From: JBBSEX01 sp038239345
GTDB taxonomy: Bacteria > Acidobacteriota > Terriglobia > Bryobacterales > Bryobacteraceae
Direction: 5' to 3'
Assembly: GCA_038239345.1 (NCBI GenBank)
Contig: JBBSEX010000016.1
Span: 69,049 to 133,048, forward strand
Length of the DNA stretch: 64,000 nt
This document shows, in pieces, positions 1-8,652 of the stretch. How positions within the stretch are numbered: position 1 is the first letter of the stretch; the number at the start of each line of letters is the position of its first letter. Both the position numbers and the translations under genes were made by a program. Below the pieces are notes generated by a model that searched no databases, was not told the DNA's origin, and was given only the letters and a program-made list of their open reading frames with translations.

Positions 1-3000
1 GATTCCCGGTATACGAAGCAAGGGCATGCTCCCAAGGAAGCTGCCATCAGTTCGCCGGCCAGTTACCGCAGCGTGCCGGATCGCTTGGATGAATGCGCGC
101 GAATTTTGCGCGATAAAGTTACTGAGCTGCGCGCCTTGGCCCGTCAACGGTCGGAACGCGCGGCGGTGGAGATCTGGCTACTCGATAACCATTCCTACGT
201 TCAGTTCCAAATCCGCGAGGCGCGGCGGAGCTTACCGCTGTCTTACGTCCGCAAGCTTCCCCGGCTGCCCGAACGTGGCGGCGAGACGCGCGTTTATCGC
301 ATCACAGCCGATCTGGTAGCGGCGACAACGGGCGCGATAGATACAGACGCCATGGCTCATTTTGCCACGCGCCTGAAACACGATCATCCTCTGATACTGG
401 CGGAGTTGTGGGCTTTTGGTCCCATGCTGCGGCTGGTCTTGGCGGAACGTCTGGTAGCTGTAATTCAGGAAGGGTTGGAAAACGAAGAGGCCGTCGCCAC
501 CGTCGTGCAGAGCTTCCACAATTTGGAAAGTGTCTCCTGGCGCGAATTCGTCGAGTCCGTTTCTTCGCTGGAAGAAATCCTCCGGCGCGATCCAGCGGGC
601 GTCTATCCGCAGATGGATTTTCCTACTCGCGACAGCTACCGGCATGCTGCGGAACAGATCGCAAAGCTGGCTCGCAAGCCGGAGGACGAGGTTGCCAAGC
701 TCGCACTCGCGATGGCCCAAACCGCTTGTAGCGACGGGACCTCGGACGAGAGTCCACGCTTCGTCGATCAGCGGAAACACGTCGGATATTATCTGGTGGG
801 CAATGGCAAGAAAGATTTTCGCAACGCCGCCGGATGCCGCATCACGCTTCGTTCGGCGTTTGCACTTTTCGGCCGGGCGTATGTGCAACCGCTGTACTTC
901 GGCTTCGTCGCGATCGTCACTGCATTGCTACTGGCGGGTTTCCTCTGGCTCTTTGGCTTCCACGAATGGTGGATACTGGCCGTGCTCCTTATCCCGGCCA
1001 GCCAGGCCGCCTTGGAGATTGCGAATCTGGTAGCCAGCCGTCTGGTTGTGCCGAAAGTGCTTCCCACCATGGATTTCTCGGACGGCATTCCCGAAGATTG
1101 CCAGACGATGGTGGTGGTTCCGACACTGCTCCTGTCGGCCGCCAACGCAGAAAAGCTTCTGGGCGATCTGGAGATTCGCTACCTGGCAAATCGCGACGTC
1201 AACCTGTATTTCGCTCTCCTCACTGATTATGCCGATGCTGCTGGTCCGCACACCGACAAGGATGAACCGGTTCTTGAGGTTTGCTCGCAAGGTGTGCAAC
1301 GGCTGAACGCTCGATATGGGCGTGGCGATTCGGGTCCGTTCTTTCTCTTCCACCGCCCCCGCCACTGGAATCCCCAGGAAGGCTCGTGGATGGGCTATGA
1401 GCGGAAGCGCGGAAAGCTGAACGACTTCAACGATGTCCTGATGGGCCATAGTAACCGCTTCGAGATTATCGTTGGCGACATGTCGGTCCTATTGCGAATT
1501 CGCTATGTCATCACGTTGGATACGGACAGCCAATTGCCCCGCGATACTGCCCGCAAGATGGTCGCCTCCATGGCCCACCCCTTGAACCGGCCGGTGCTGG
1601 ATCCCAAGACCAATACGGTGACGTCGGGATATGCGGTGATTCAGCCGCGGGTCAGCGTCAGTATGGAATCCTCCGGACGTTCCAGACTGGCGCAAATCTT
1701 TAGCGGGCAAACAGGTTTTGATCCGTACTCAACCGCGGTGTCGGACGTCTATCAGGATTTATTTGGGCGGGCAAGTTTTACGGGCAAGGGGATCTACGAT
1801 CTTTGGGCGTTTGAAACGGCCGTCGGAAAACGATTTCCGGAAAACGCCATTCTCAGCCATGACCTGATCGAAGGCGAACATGCGCGAACCGGACTGTTGA
1901 CCTCTGTGGAAGTCATCGACGATTATCCAACTACCTATCAGGCGTTTTCCAAGCGCAAGCATCGCTGGGTCCGCGGCGATTGGCAGATTATGCCCTGGCT
2001 GTTTTCTAAAGTGCCAGGGCCAAACCGCGAACGATATGGGAATCCGTTGCCGCTGCTTTCGCGCTGGAAAATTCTCGACAATCTTCGGCGCAGCCTCTAC
2101 GAAATCTTCTTTTTTCTAGCGCTGATCGCCGGTTGGTTCATTCTGCCCTCACCTGGATTATGGACGGTGGCAGTGTTTGCATTAATGCTGCTGCCGACCT
2201 ACGCCGACATGATCCTGACAATTGTGAGAGCACCGGAGCGGCGGCTTTTATCGAGCTTCATCACCAATCTGGCAACGCGGTTGGTGCTGAGCCATCGCGA
2301 TGCCGCGCTGAATCTTCTGTTCATTCCGCATCAGGCCTTAATGATGTGCGATTCGATTATCCGGACACTGGTGCGGCAGCGATCGCGAAGAAAAATGCTC
2401 GAGTGGGAGACTATGGCGCAATCCGAACTGGCCGGCGTGAAGGTCAGTATGGTGGAGAAGTATTTGACTATATCCGCTGGATTTGCGCTGGTGCTGCTAG
2501 GCCTGTTGAGCTGGTATTCGCCGGTGTTTAATCTGGCGATCGCGCTTAGCGCTTTGTGGGTAGCGACGCCGGTTATCGTCAGCTGGTTGAATGCGCCGCC
2601 CGCTAAGCCTGCTGCCTTATCGGAAGGCGACCGGGGGTTCTTGAGGGACACCGCGCTACGCACCTGGCGCTTTTTCCGCGATTACTCCACGCCCGAAAGC
2701 AACTGGCTGGCGCCCGATAATGTGCAGCAAGACCCGCCGCTGGTTGCCAACCAAATATCGCCTACGAATTTGGGGCTCCTGCTGACAGCGAGCCTGAGCG
2801 CTCACGATTTCGGGTACTTGACGCAAGATGAACTGGGGACACGTCTCAATAGAATCTTTGAAACCATGACGCGAATGGAACGGTATCGCGGGAACTTCTA
2901 TAACTGGTACAACACGCTTACGCTGAGCCCCATGCCGCCGGTGTTCGTGTCCACCGTGGACAGCGGGAATCTGGCGTCATCGTTGTGCACCGTGAGGCAG

Positions 3001-4476
3001 GGTTGTCTGGAGATCCTCAAGAAGCCCTTGATCACCGACGACGCCTTAGCCGGGCTTCACGATCATACAGTTCATCTGCGCGAGATGCTGCCCAATGGAT
3101 CAAAAAACATTGCGGTGATGCGCCTTATCGCCGCGCTCTTACATCAACTGGAGTCGAAGCCCCTCGATCTTTTTTTCTGGGAAGGGATACTGACCGAAGC
3201 GCAGGAAACCACCCGTCATATCGCCGAAAAGATGGAAATGATCTGCTGGCAACTGGAACAGCAGGAAGATCGCCACCGGGCGGGCGAACTGCGTTACTGG
3301 CAGAAGGCACTTTCCGAGCGTGTGGATGCTGCAGTGGTACAACTAGGCAGGTTGGCGCCCTGGTTGGCCACGCCGCTGGAACCCGAGTTCCGTGTCAACA
3401 TGCGCGATGCTTCCCTCGCGCCGATATTCGTAGAACTAGGAAGAGTTCACGACTTGGGCGGACTTCCCGACGCTTATGATCGCATTGAGAATTTGATCCA
3501 CGAGCGTTTGGAAGGCGCTACTCCGCTTTATTCGAAGCTGCGTTGGACTCTGGAGGAGCTGTTGGTGCGCCGCCTTCCCGATGCCCGCGTGTATGCCGGC
3601 GAATTGAATCAAAGTTTGACGATGGCCGCGGCGCAGGCGCAGAGCTTCTTCGAAGAAATGGAATTCGCCTTCCTATTCCAGAGTCAGCGGAAGGTGATGC
3701 GCGTGGGTCATGATGTAGCCTCGGACAAGGGCGACGATTTCTACTACGATCTTCTCGCTTCCGAAGCTCGTACGGCGGTATTCATCGCGATCGCTAAAGG
3801 CGATATCCCACGCGAGTCGTGGTTCCATCTGGGCCGTAAGCTAACCGCCTATCGGAACCATCGGACTCTGGTGTCGTGGAGCGGCACGATGTTCGAATAC
3901 CTGATGCCGCTGCTGCATATGCGTCGGTACGAGAATACGTTGCTGGATCAAAGCCTGCGCGAGGCCGTGAAGGCGCAGCAAACCTTTGCCCGTGAGCGGC
4001 GGATTCCCTGGGGTATATCAGAGGCGGCGTTTGCCGCTCGCGATAGCCGGATGCAGTACCAATATCATGCTTTCGGCATTCCAGCCCTGTGTGCCCGGGC
4101 GGATATATCGGACGAGGTGGTGGTTGCACCGTACGCGACGATGCTTGCATTGATGATTGACCCGGCGGCAGCCACCGCGAATTTAAGACAGCTGGCGTCT
4201 AAAGGCGCACTCGACGATCAGTATGGGTTCTTTGAATCGATCGACTACTCGCGATCGATAGGAATTAATAAGTCGGAACCACAAATTATCCGGTCGTTCA
4301 TGGTGCATCACCAAGGCATGGGCTTGCTGGCGATCAACAACGCCGTGCTAAATGGACGGATGCAGGAGCGCTTCCATCTGGATCCTGCCGTACAGGCGAC
4401 GGAATATTTACTGCAGGAGCGGATGCCGGCGCTAATGGAGATGATCGAAGAAGAACCGCAAACCGCGGCGGCCTAG
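1..4476 (+). CDS. Cyclic beta-1,2-glucan synthase-like protein, 5' end outside window, no GH94 module
   Basis: The frame is open from base 1, so the gene begins upstream of the window; the first internal GTG is at 73. It resembles NdvB/Cgs proteins, inner-membrane enzymes that build cyclic beta-1,2-glucan from UDP-glucose. Membrane segments lie near 880-1060, 2100-2230 and 2470-2590. A GT84-type catalytic region holds TLDTDSQ near 1513 and KHRWVRGDW near 1957. A glycoamylase-like domain follows (about 3730-4400), ending with MVHHQGMGLLAINN near 4300. In the family a large C-terminal GH94 phosphorylase domain normally comes next, but this protein stops about 45 residues later and the DNA runs straight into the tetR gene. 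Function in glucan synthesis is a family inference; the product could be linear or differently sized. Confidence 0.85.
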   Translation, partial: DSRYTKQGHAPKEAAISSPASYRSVPDRLDECARILRDKVTELRALARQRSERAAVEIWLLDNHSYVQFQIREARRSLPLSYVRKLPRLPERGGETRVYRITADLVAATTGAIDTDAMAHFATRLKHDHPLILAELWAFGPMLRLVLAERLVAVIQEGLENEEAVATVVQSFHNLESVSWREFVESVSSLEEILRRDPAGVYPQMDFPTRDSYRHAAEQIAKLARKPEDEVAKLALAMAQTACSDGTSDESPRFVDQRKHVGYYLVGNGKKDFRNAAGCRITLRSAFALFGRAYVQPLYFGFVAIVTALLLAGFLWLFGFHEWWILAVLLIPASQAALEIANLVASRLVVPKVLPTMDFSDGIPEDCQTMVVVPTLLLSAANAEKLLGDLEIRYLANRDVNLYFALLTDYADAAGPHTDKDEPVLEVCSQGVQRLNARYGRGDSGPFFLFHRPRHWNPQEGSWMGYERKRGKLNDFNDVLMGHSNRFEIIVGDMSVLLRIRYVITLDTDSQLPRDTARKMVASMAHPLNRPVLDPKTNTVTSGYAVIQPRVSVSMESSGRSRLAQIFSGQTGFDPYSTAVSDVYQDLFGRASFTGKGIYDLWAFETAVGKRFPENAILSHDLIEGEHARTGLLTSVEVIDDYPTTYQAFSKRKHRWVRGDWQIMPWLFSKVPGPNRERYGNPLPLLSRWKILDNLRRSLYEIFFFLALIAGWFILPSPGLWTVAVFALMLLPTYADMILTIVRAPERRLLSSFITNLATRLVLSHRDAALNLLFIPHQALMMCDSIIRTLVRQRSRRKMLEWETMAQSELAGVKVSMVEKYLTISAGFALVLLGLLSWYSPVFNLAIALSALWVATPVIVSWLNAPPAKPAALSEGDRGFLRDTALRTWRFFRDYSTPESNWLAPDNVQQDPPLVANQISPTNLGLLLTASLSAHDFGYLTQDELGTRLNRIFETMTRMERYRGNFYNWYNTLTLSPMPPVFVSTVDSGNLASSLCTVRQGCLEILKKPLITDDALAGLHDHTVHLREMLPNGSKNIAVMRLIAALLHQLESKPLDLFFWEGILTEAQETTRHIAEKMEMICWQLEQQEDRHRAGELRYWQKALSERVDAAVVQLGRLAPWLATPLEPEFRVNMRDASLAPIFVELGRVHDLGGLPDAYDRIENLIHERLEGATPLYSKLRWTLEELLVRRLPDARVYAGELNQSLTMAAAQAQSFFEEMEFAFLFQSQRKVMRVGHDVASDKGDDFYYDLLASEARTAVFIAIAKGDIPRESWFHLGRKLTAYRNHRTLVSWSGTMFEYLMPLLHMRRYENTLLDQSLREAVKAQQTFARERRIPWGISEAAFAARDSRMQYQYHAFGIPALCARADISDEVVVAPYATMLALMIDPAAATANLRQLASKGALDDQYGFFESIDYSRSIGINKSEPQIIRSFMVHHQGMGLLAINNAVLNGRMQERFHLDPAVQATEYLLQERMPALMEMIEEEPQTAAA

Positions 4477-4485
4477 GTGCCTGTT

Positions 4486-5136
4486 TTAGGTGCTACTTGC
4501 CGAGTCAACAGCGGAGATGGGAGTACCCACTTCCAAGCCGCCAAAAACTGTTTCCGTGAGTGCGTCGATCAGCTGATTAGTCTCCACCCAGGGAAACGTA
4601 TGATGAGTAATCAACAACGAAGTGACACCGTGAAAGGATGCCCATATTGCCTGGCTGACCGCTTCGATATTATCCACCTTCACGCGTCCCAAAGCGACGC
4701 ACTCGCCTAATCCGAGGCGTAAATGATCGAACAATTTCTGTCCCATCGCATGCGAGCGAGAGCAATTCTCTGGCGCTTCAAACCCCTTGAAATCCATCAT
4801 GAAACACAGCCGGTAATGGTTGGGATGTTCCAGTCCGAATTCCACATACGCCCGAAGCCCACGCTTCAAACCCTGCAGCGGATCCGCCGTGGCATCCCGC
4901 AAAGAAGTCATTTTCTGGTCCAGTTTGCTGAAGGTCTCCTCGCAGATACAGTCGAGGAGATCGGCTTTGTCCTGAAAATACAGATAAATCGTTGTGGGCG
5001 AATATTCGATCTTTTCTGCAATCTTCCGCATCGAGACGTTCTCAAACCCTTCTTTTACAAAGAGTTCTCGAGCCGCATCGAGGATGTCCTGGCGAAGTTC
5101 CTGTTTTTCACGCGCCCGGCGTTCTTGCACACCCAT
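4486..5136 (-). CDS. TetR/AcrR family transcriptional regulator
   Basis: A 216-residue regulator. The N-terminal helix-turn-helix is clear: residues about 14-60 contain ILDAARELFVKEGFENVSMR and YSPTTIYLYFQDKADLL, the classic TetR recognition-helix pattern. The remaining part is the all-helical ligand and dimer domain, which is too variable to predict a ligand; it resembles the TetR_C_33 type by general feel only. It ends 9 bases from the glucan synthase stop (convergent) and is divergent from the sigma factor operon. A 13-base palindrome lies just upstream of its start and is a candidate autoregulatory site. Confidence 0.9.
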   Translation of the reverse strand: MGVQERRAREKQELRQDILDAARELFVKEGFENVSMRKIAEKIEYSPTTIYLYFQDKADLLDCICEETFSKLDQKMTSLRDATADPLQGLKRGLRAYVEFGLEHPNHYRLCFMMDFKGFEAPENCSRSHAMGQKLFDHLRLGLGECVALGRVKVDNIEAVSQAIWASFHGVTSLLITHHTFPWVETNQLIDALTETVFGGLEVGTPISAVDSASST

Positions 5137-5145
5137 ACAATCAGC

Positions 5146-5158
5146 TTAACACCGTTAA
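5146..5158. promoter_or_regulatory. Candidate TetR operator palindrome
   Basis: TTAACACCGTTAA is a perfect 5-base inverted repeat with a 3-base spacer, 10 bases upstream of the tetR start codon and between two divergent genes. TetR-family repressors commonly bind such sites near their own start. Arms are short, so chance is possible. A separate direct repeat, GTTACAG at 5219-5225 and 5228-5234, lies nearer the sigma factor gene. Confidence 0.3.
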
Positions 5159-5291
5159 CCATCTGTGAACGAACGGAAGCGTAGTTATATGAACGTGGGA
5201 TTAAACTTTGCCGCGAGCGTTACAGTGGTTACAGATTCGGGTTCGTTTAGATGAAGTAAACCCTGCGGGCTCTTTCCCGTCTGAAAGGTAT

Positions 5292-5882
5292 ATGACCAGC
5301 GTAATGGCTGACCAAATGCTGGCGAAGGCCGACACAATCGGGCTCCGGGACTTTGGGGCGTGGATGACGGCTGAGCAACGGCGGGTTTTTCTGCTATGCC
5401 GCCGGTTTCTTCAGGATCCCGATGAGGCCGACTCGGCGACGCAAGATGTGTTCCTTAAAGCGTATCAAGCCTTCCAGCGCCCCGATTTTAAAGAAATAGA
5501 CGATCCGGCGAAATGGGTGACGCGGATTGCGGTAAACACTTGCCTGGATCGGCTCCGCTCGAAGAAATGGCAATTTTGGCGAAAGCGTCCGAAGCCGGAA
5601 GAAGAGATGCTTATTCTGGGTATGGCGGCATCGGGAAATCCGAATGCCGAAGATCGCTATTTCGCGGAAGAAATAAAGGGACGCTTAGCGCTTGCTCTCA
5701 ATAAGCTGTCGGCACGCCAACGGGCTGTTTTTACACTTCGCCACCATGAAGGGCACAGTCTGGATGAGATCGCGGAACTACTACAATTGGATCCTGGGAC
5801 GGTAAAGGCGCATATGTTCCGCGCAGTCGGCAAGCTCCGGGAGGAGCTGCGGGATCTGTATGGAAGTCGAGGGAAGAAATGA
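5292..5882 (+). CDS. ECF-type RNA polymerase sigma factor
   Basis: A 196-residue sigma-70 family protein of extracytoplasmic-function type. Region 2 is near residues 25-85 (RRFLQDPDEADSATQDVFLK) and region 4 near 135-185 (LSARQRAVFTLRHHEGHSLD, then an HTH with LDPGTVKAHMFRAVGKLREE). The ATG at 5292 is preferred because GAAAGG lies just upstream; an in-frame TTG at 5208 would add 28 residues that do not look like sigma sequence. Its stop overlaps the start of the next gene (ATGA), which encodes a zinc-finger anti-sigma factor, so the pair is translationally coupled and probably partners. Confidence 0.93.
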   Translation: MTSVMADQMLAKADTIGLRDFGAWMTAEQRRVFLLCRRFLQDPDEADSATQDVFLKAYQAFQRPDFKEIDDPAKWVTRIAVNTCLDRLRSKKWQFWRKRPKPEEEMLILGMAASGNPNAEDRYFAEEIKGRLALALNKLSARQRAVFTLRHHEGHSLDEIAELLQLDPGTVKAHMFRAVGKLREELRDLYGSRGKK

Positions 5883-6313
5883 ACGGCCAACACAAGACAG
5901 AGCAGGAGTTGCTGGAAGCGCTCTACTGTAATGACAGCGCGACGGTGGATTCGCACCTGGGCGAGTGTGAAGAGTGCGGGCAAAACTGGCGGACATTACA
6001 GGAACGGCGTACCGAGCTGCTGAGAGTGGAAGAAGACATCCCGGCGGATTTTCTTGCCGCGCAGAGGCGGGCGATTTACCAGCGGCTCGACAAACGTTCG
6101 TATGCGTCTTCCTGGCCCAAATGGGTTCCGGCGCTGGCGATCGCGTTGATGTTGATTTTGGGTGTCTTCTACTTCCAGCCGGCCAGCAGCCAATTTGCGT
6201 CTAACAAGTGGAAGTCGGAGTCCGATGCGCAATTCTTCTCCGAGGTGACAATCGCGGAGCAACAAGCTGAGCCAGCAGCTGTGGCCCCCTTGCGCGGATT
6301 ATTTGAGGAATGA
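5879..6313 (+). CDS. Membrane-anchored zinc-finger anti-sigma factor
   Basis: A 144-residue protein with the zinc-anti-sigma motif His-x3-Cys-x2-Cys (H26, C30, C33) in its cytoplasmic N-terminus, followed by one membrane segment near residues 80-100 (WVPALAIALMLILGVFYF) and a short exterior tail. By family precedent it holds the preceding sigma factor inactive at the membrane until an envelope signal releases it. It overlaps the sigma gene by 4 bases and the next gene by 4 bases, so the three are one operon. The signal is not known. Confidence 0.85.
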   Translation: MNGQHKTEQELLEALYCNDSATVDSHLGECEECGQNWRTLQERRTELLRVEEDIPADFLAAQRRAIYQRLDKRSYASSWPKWVPALAIALMLILGVFYFQPASSQFASNKWKSESDAQFFSEVTIAEQQAEPAAVAPLRGLFEE

Positions 6314-6714
6314 TGACTAGACGGATTCTGTTTGGATTTTGCGCGCTGCTCATAATGGCCTCGGCTGGCGGTGCGCAGCAGCAATTGCCACAGGGAGCAT
6401 GGTGGGAAGGCCAGATTGCCCGGGATCTCAATCTGAATGAAGGGCAGTCGCGGCAGATTCGCCGTACCGTGCGCGAGTATCGCCACCAGTTGATAGACTT
6501 CCGGGGGAATCTGCAGAAGGCCGAAGGCGATTTCCAGGATTTGATGAACGACGATCCTGTCGACGTTCGCAAAGCTAATGAGGCTATCGACCGCATGGCG
6601 CTGGCCCGCAGTGAACTCACCAAGACTCTGTCCCAGATGAGTCTGAAGCTGCGAATTATTCTAACGCCGCAGCAATGGCGTGATCTTCAGCATAAAAGGG
6701 GCGGAGGGAAGTAA
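6310..6714 (+). CDS. Spy/CpxP-like periplasmic protein (heavy-metal sensor type)
   Basis: A 134-residue protein with a signal peptide (residues 1-22) and a mature all-helical region rich in charged residues, containing LNLNEGQSRQIRRTVREYR and a C-terminal LTPQQWRDLQHKR, the LTxxQ-like signature of Spy/CpxP and periplasmic metal-sensor proteins. It overlaps the anti-sigma gene by 4 bases (ATGATGA). In CnrYXH-type systems a related periplasmic protein senses metal and controls an anti-sigma factor, so the same role is plausible here; few His or Met ligands are visible, so metal binding is uncertain. Its 3' end overlaps the convergent GGDEF-EAL gene by 59 bases. Confidence 0.75.
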   Translation: MMTRRILFGFCALLIMASAGGAQQQLPQGAWWEGQIARDLNLNEGQSRQIRRTVREYRHQLIDFRGNLQKAEGDFQDLMNDDPVDVRKANEAIDRMALARSELTKTLSQMSLKLRIILTPQQWRDLQHKRGGGK

Positions 6715-8524
6715 CTCGACCTATCCCCGGCAGTAGTTTCTGGGCCTCGTCCGGCGAAACGGGTCTTGAAAATAGATAGCCTTGAGCCGCATCGCATCCT
6801 GCATCCTCCAGCGCCACTCGCTGCGCTTCCGTTTCCACACCTTCCGCTATCACGCTTAATCCCAGTGAGTGGGCGAGATTGACAATTCCGGCAATAATCG
6901 CCAGTTCCGCCGTCCACACTCCTGGTGTTTCGGGCAAGAAGGAGCGGTCCATCTTGACGCTGGTCATGGGAAGCTTTTGCAGATAGCTGAGACTGGAGTA
7001 GCCGATCCCGAAATCGTCGATCGCCAAAAGTATGCCGAGGTTACGAAGACCACGCAATTGATCGGCGGCCCGTGGCAGATCCTGCATCAACGCAGATTCC
7101 GTGATCTCCAATTCCAGCTTATGTGGACGAATGCCCGTGTCTTTGAGTATTTGCTTAACTGATTCGGCAAAGCTTGGGTGAGCCAACTGCACGGCGGAAA
7201 CATTGACGGCGATCTTTCCAGGCGCAAATCCGGCCCGCTCCCAGCTAACATATTGGCGGCAGGCCTCGCGAAGTACCCACTCTCCAATTCTGAGGATCAA
7301 CCCGGCCTCTTCGGCTATCGAGATAAATTCCAGCGGGGGCACATTGCCGCGTCGCGGGTGGTTCCAGCGAAGCAACGCCTCTAACCCCGCCAGTTCGCCT
7401 TGAAAATTGAATTGCGCCTGATAATGCAGGTGAAATTCTCCCCGGTCCAAAGCCTCCCGTAGATCGTTTTCAAGCATTAGGCGATCTAGCTTGGCCAGCC
7501 CGACAGAGGCGCTGAACAGCCGGCTATTGTTGCGGCCTTCGGACTTAACTCGCGTCATCGCGCTTTCAGCATTAGCCAGCAGTATCGCTTGATCCACTCC
7601 GTGCTCGGGAAACAGTGCGCCTCCCGCGCTAGCCGTCACCCGCAGGCTGTGGCCCGCTACTTGAAATTCAGGCTTTAGAGCGTCAAGCAGCCGCGTCATG
7701 CTCTGTTGCGTGTCGGCGTAAGTGTCTGAATCGCGCAAAATTATGACAAACTTATCCCCGCCCAACCGCGCTAGATCGTTGCCCCCGCCAATCGCCTCCC
7801 GTAGGCGCCGGGAAGATTCCTCCAACACCGCGTCACCGGTCTCTTCGCCGAATTGTTCGTTGATCACCTGAAGCCGGTCGAGGTCGAGGCATATAAGCGC
7901 GAATGCTTCGGCATTACGAGTTCCCTCGGTGATAGCCTGTTTCAGCACTCCCTGAAATCCCGTACGATTGGGCAGCCCCGTCAGTGAATCTCGTTCCAGA
8001 TCCTGCGCGTTTTTCGCTCGCTCTTCGGCAAGCGCCCACTGGTCGGACAATCCACGTTGACAAGCGTAGGCGAGGCACGAGCACTGAATCACCCACACCA
8101 CGACGTAATCGCCCCATGCCGGCGCCCGTTCCACCCAGTGTTCGAATGTCATCCAGAGGGAGGCCGTAACAAACAATCTCCAATCCCGATAGAGTGCCAA
8201 CAGTGCCAAGGCGGCAAAGAAATAAAGGTGACCCTCGACGGCGTTTCCGGCGGCATTAGCGGCGATCGCGGCCAAAAACATCTGGGTAGCAGCCACGGCG
8301 TGACGAGTACTCTGCTTACCAGACCGCCACAAAAGCAGAGCAACCGGAAGAACAACCAAAACACTCCAGCGTGCCAGCCCTCCGCGATTGCTGCTGACAA
8401 GTAAGAGGATCGCCTGCGCCAGAAGCAGCCAGACGAACAGACGGTCTACACGCTGTAAGAAAAGCCCGCGACATTTCTGAAAGCTTTCTTGCGCCGAATT
8501 CGATTTGAACAGTGGACTCTGCAT
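6656..8524 (-). CDS. Membrane GGDEF-EAL protein, probable c-di-GMP phosphodiesterase
   Basis: A 622-residue protein: several N-terminal membrane helices (about residues 25-165), a GGDEF domain (about 175-335) and an EAL domain (about 345-600). The EAL domain keeps its key motifs: EALLRW, AIDDFGIGYSS and VIAEGVETEAQ. The cyclase signature reads GGDKF instead of GGDEF/GGEEF, so diguanylate cyclase activity is doubtful and the domain may only bind GTP. The likely net activity is hydrolysis of c-di-GMP in response to a membrane-sensed signal. It is divergent from the carboxylase gene and lies near a polysaccharide cluster that c-di-GMP commonly controls. Confidence 0.9.
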   Translation of the reverse strand: MQSPLFKSNSAQESFQKCRGLFLQRVDRLFVWLLLAQAILLLVSSNRGGLARWSVLVVLPVALLLWRSGKQSTRHAVAATQMFLAAIAANAAGNAVEGHLYFFAALALLALYRDWRLFVTASLWMTFEHWVERAPAWGDYVVVWVIQCSCLAYACQRGLSDQWALAEERAKNAQDLERDSLTGLPNRTGFQGVLKQAITEGTRNAEAFALICLDLDRLQVINEQFGEETGDAVLEESSRRLREAIGGGNDLARLGGDKFVIILRDSDTYADTQQSMTRLLDALKPEFQVAGHSLRVTASAGGALFPEHGVDQAILLANAESAMTRVKSEGRNNSRLFSASVGLAKLDRLMLENDLREALDRGEFHLHYQAQFNFQGELAGLEALLRWNHPRRGNVPPLEFISIAEEAGLILRIGEWVLREACRQYVSWERAGFAPGKIAVNVSAVQLAHPSFAESVKQILKDTGIRPHKLELEITESALMQDLPRAADQLRGLRNLGILLAIDDFGIGYSSLSYLQKLPMTSVKMDRSFLPETPGVWTAELAIIAGIVNLAHSLGLSVIAEGVETEAQRVALEDAGCDAAQGYLFSRPVSPDEAQKLLPGIGRVTSLRPFYAEDHAIAAALE

Positions 8525-8652
8525 GACTGCACTTGGATCGGACCGCCGACCTCAAAGAACTCATCGAGCGCCGCAGCCCGAATGTGAGGACTATTTCGCG
8601 AGCCTTCCCGCAGCGTCCAGGCGAGTGCCAGGCAAGTGGTACTTTACTTGTT

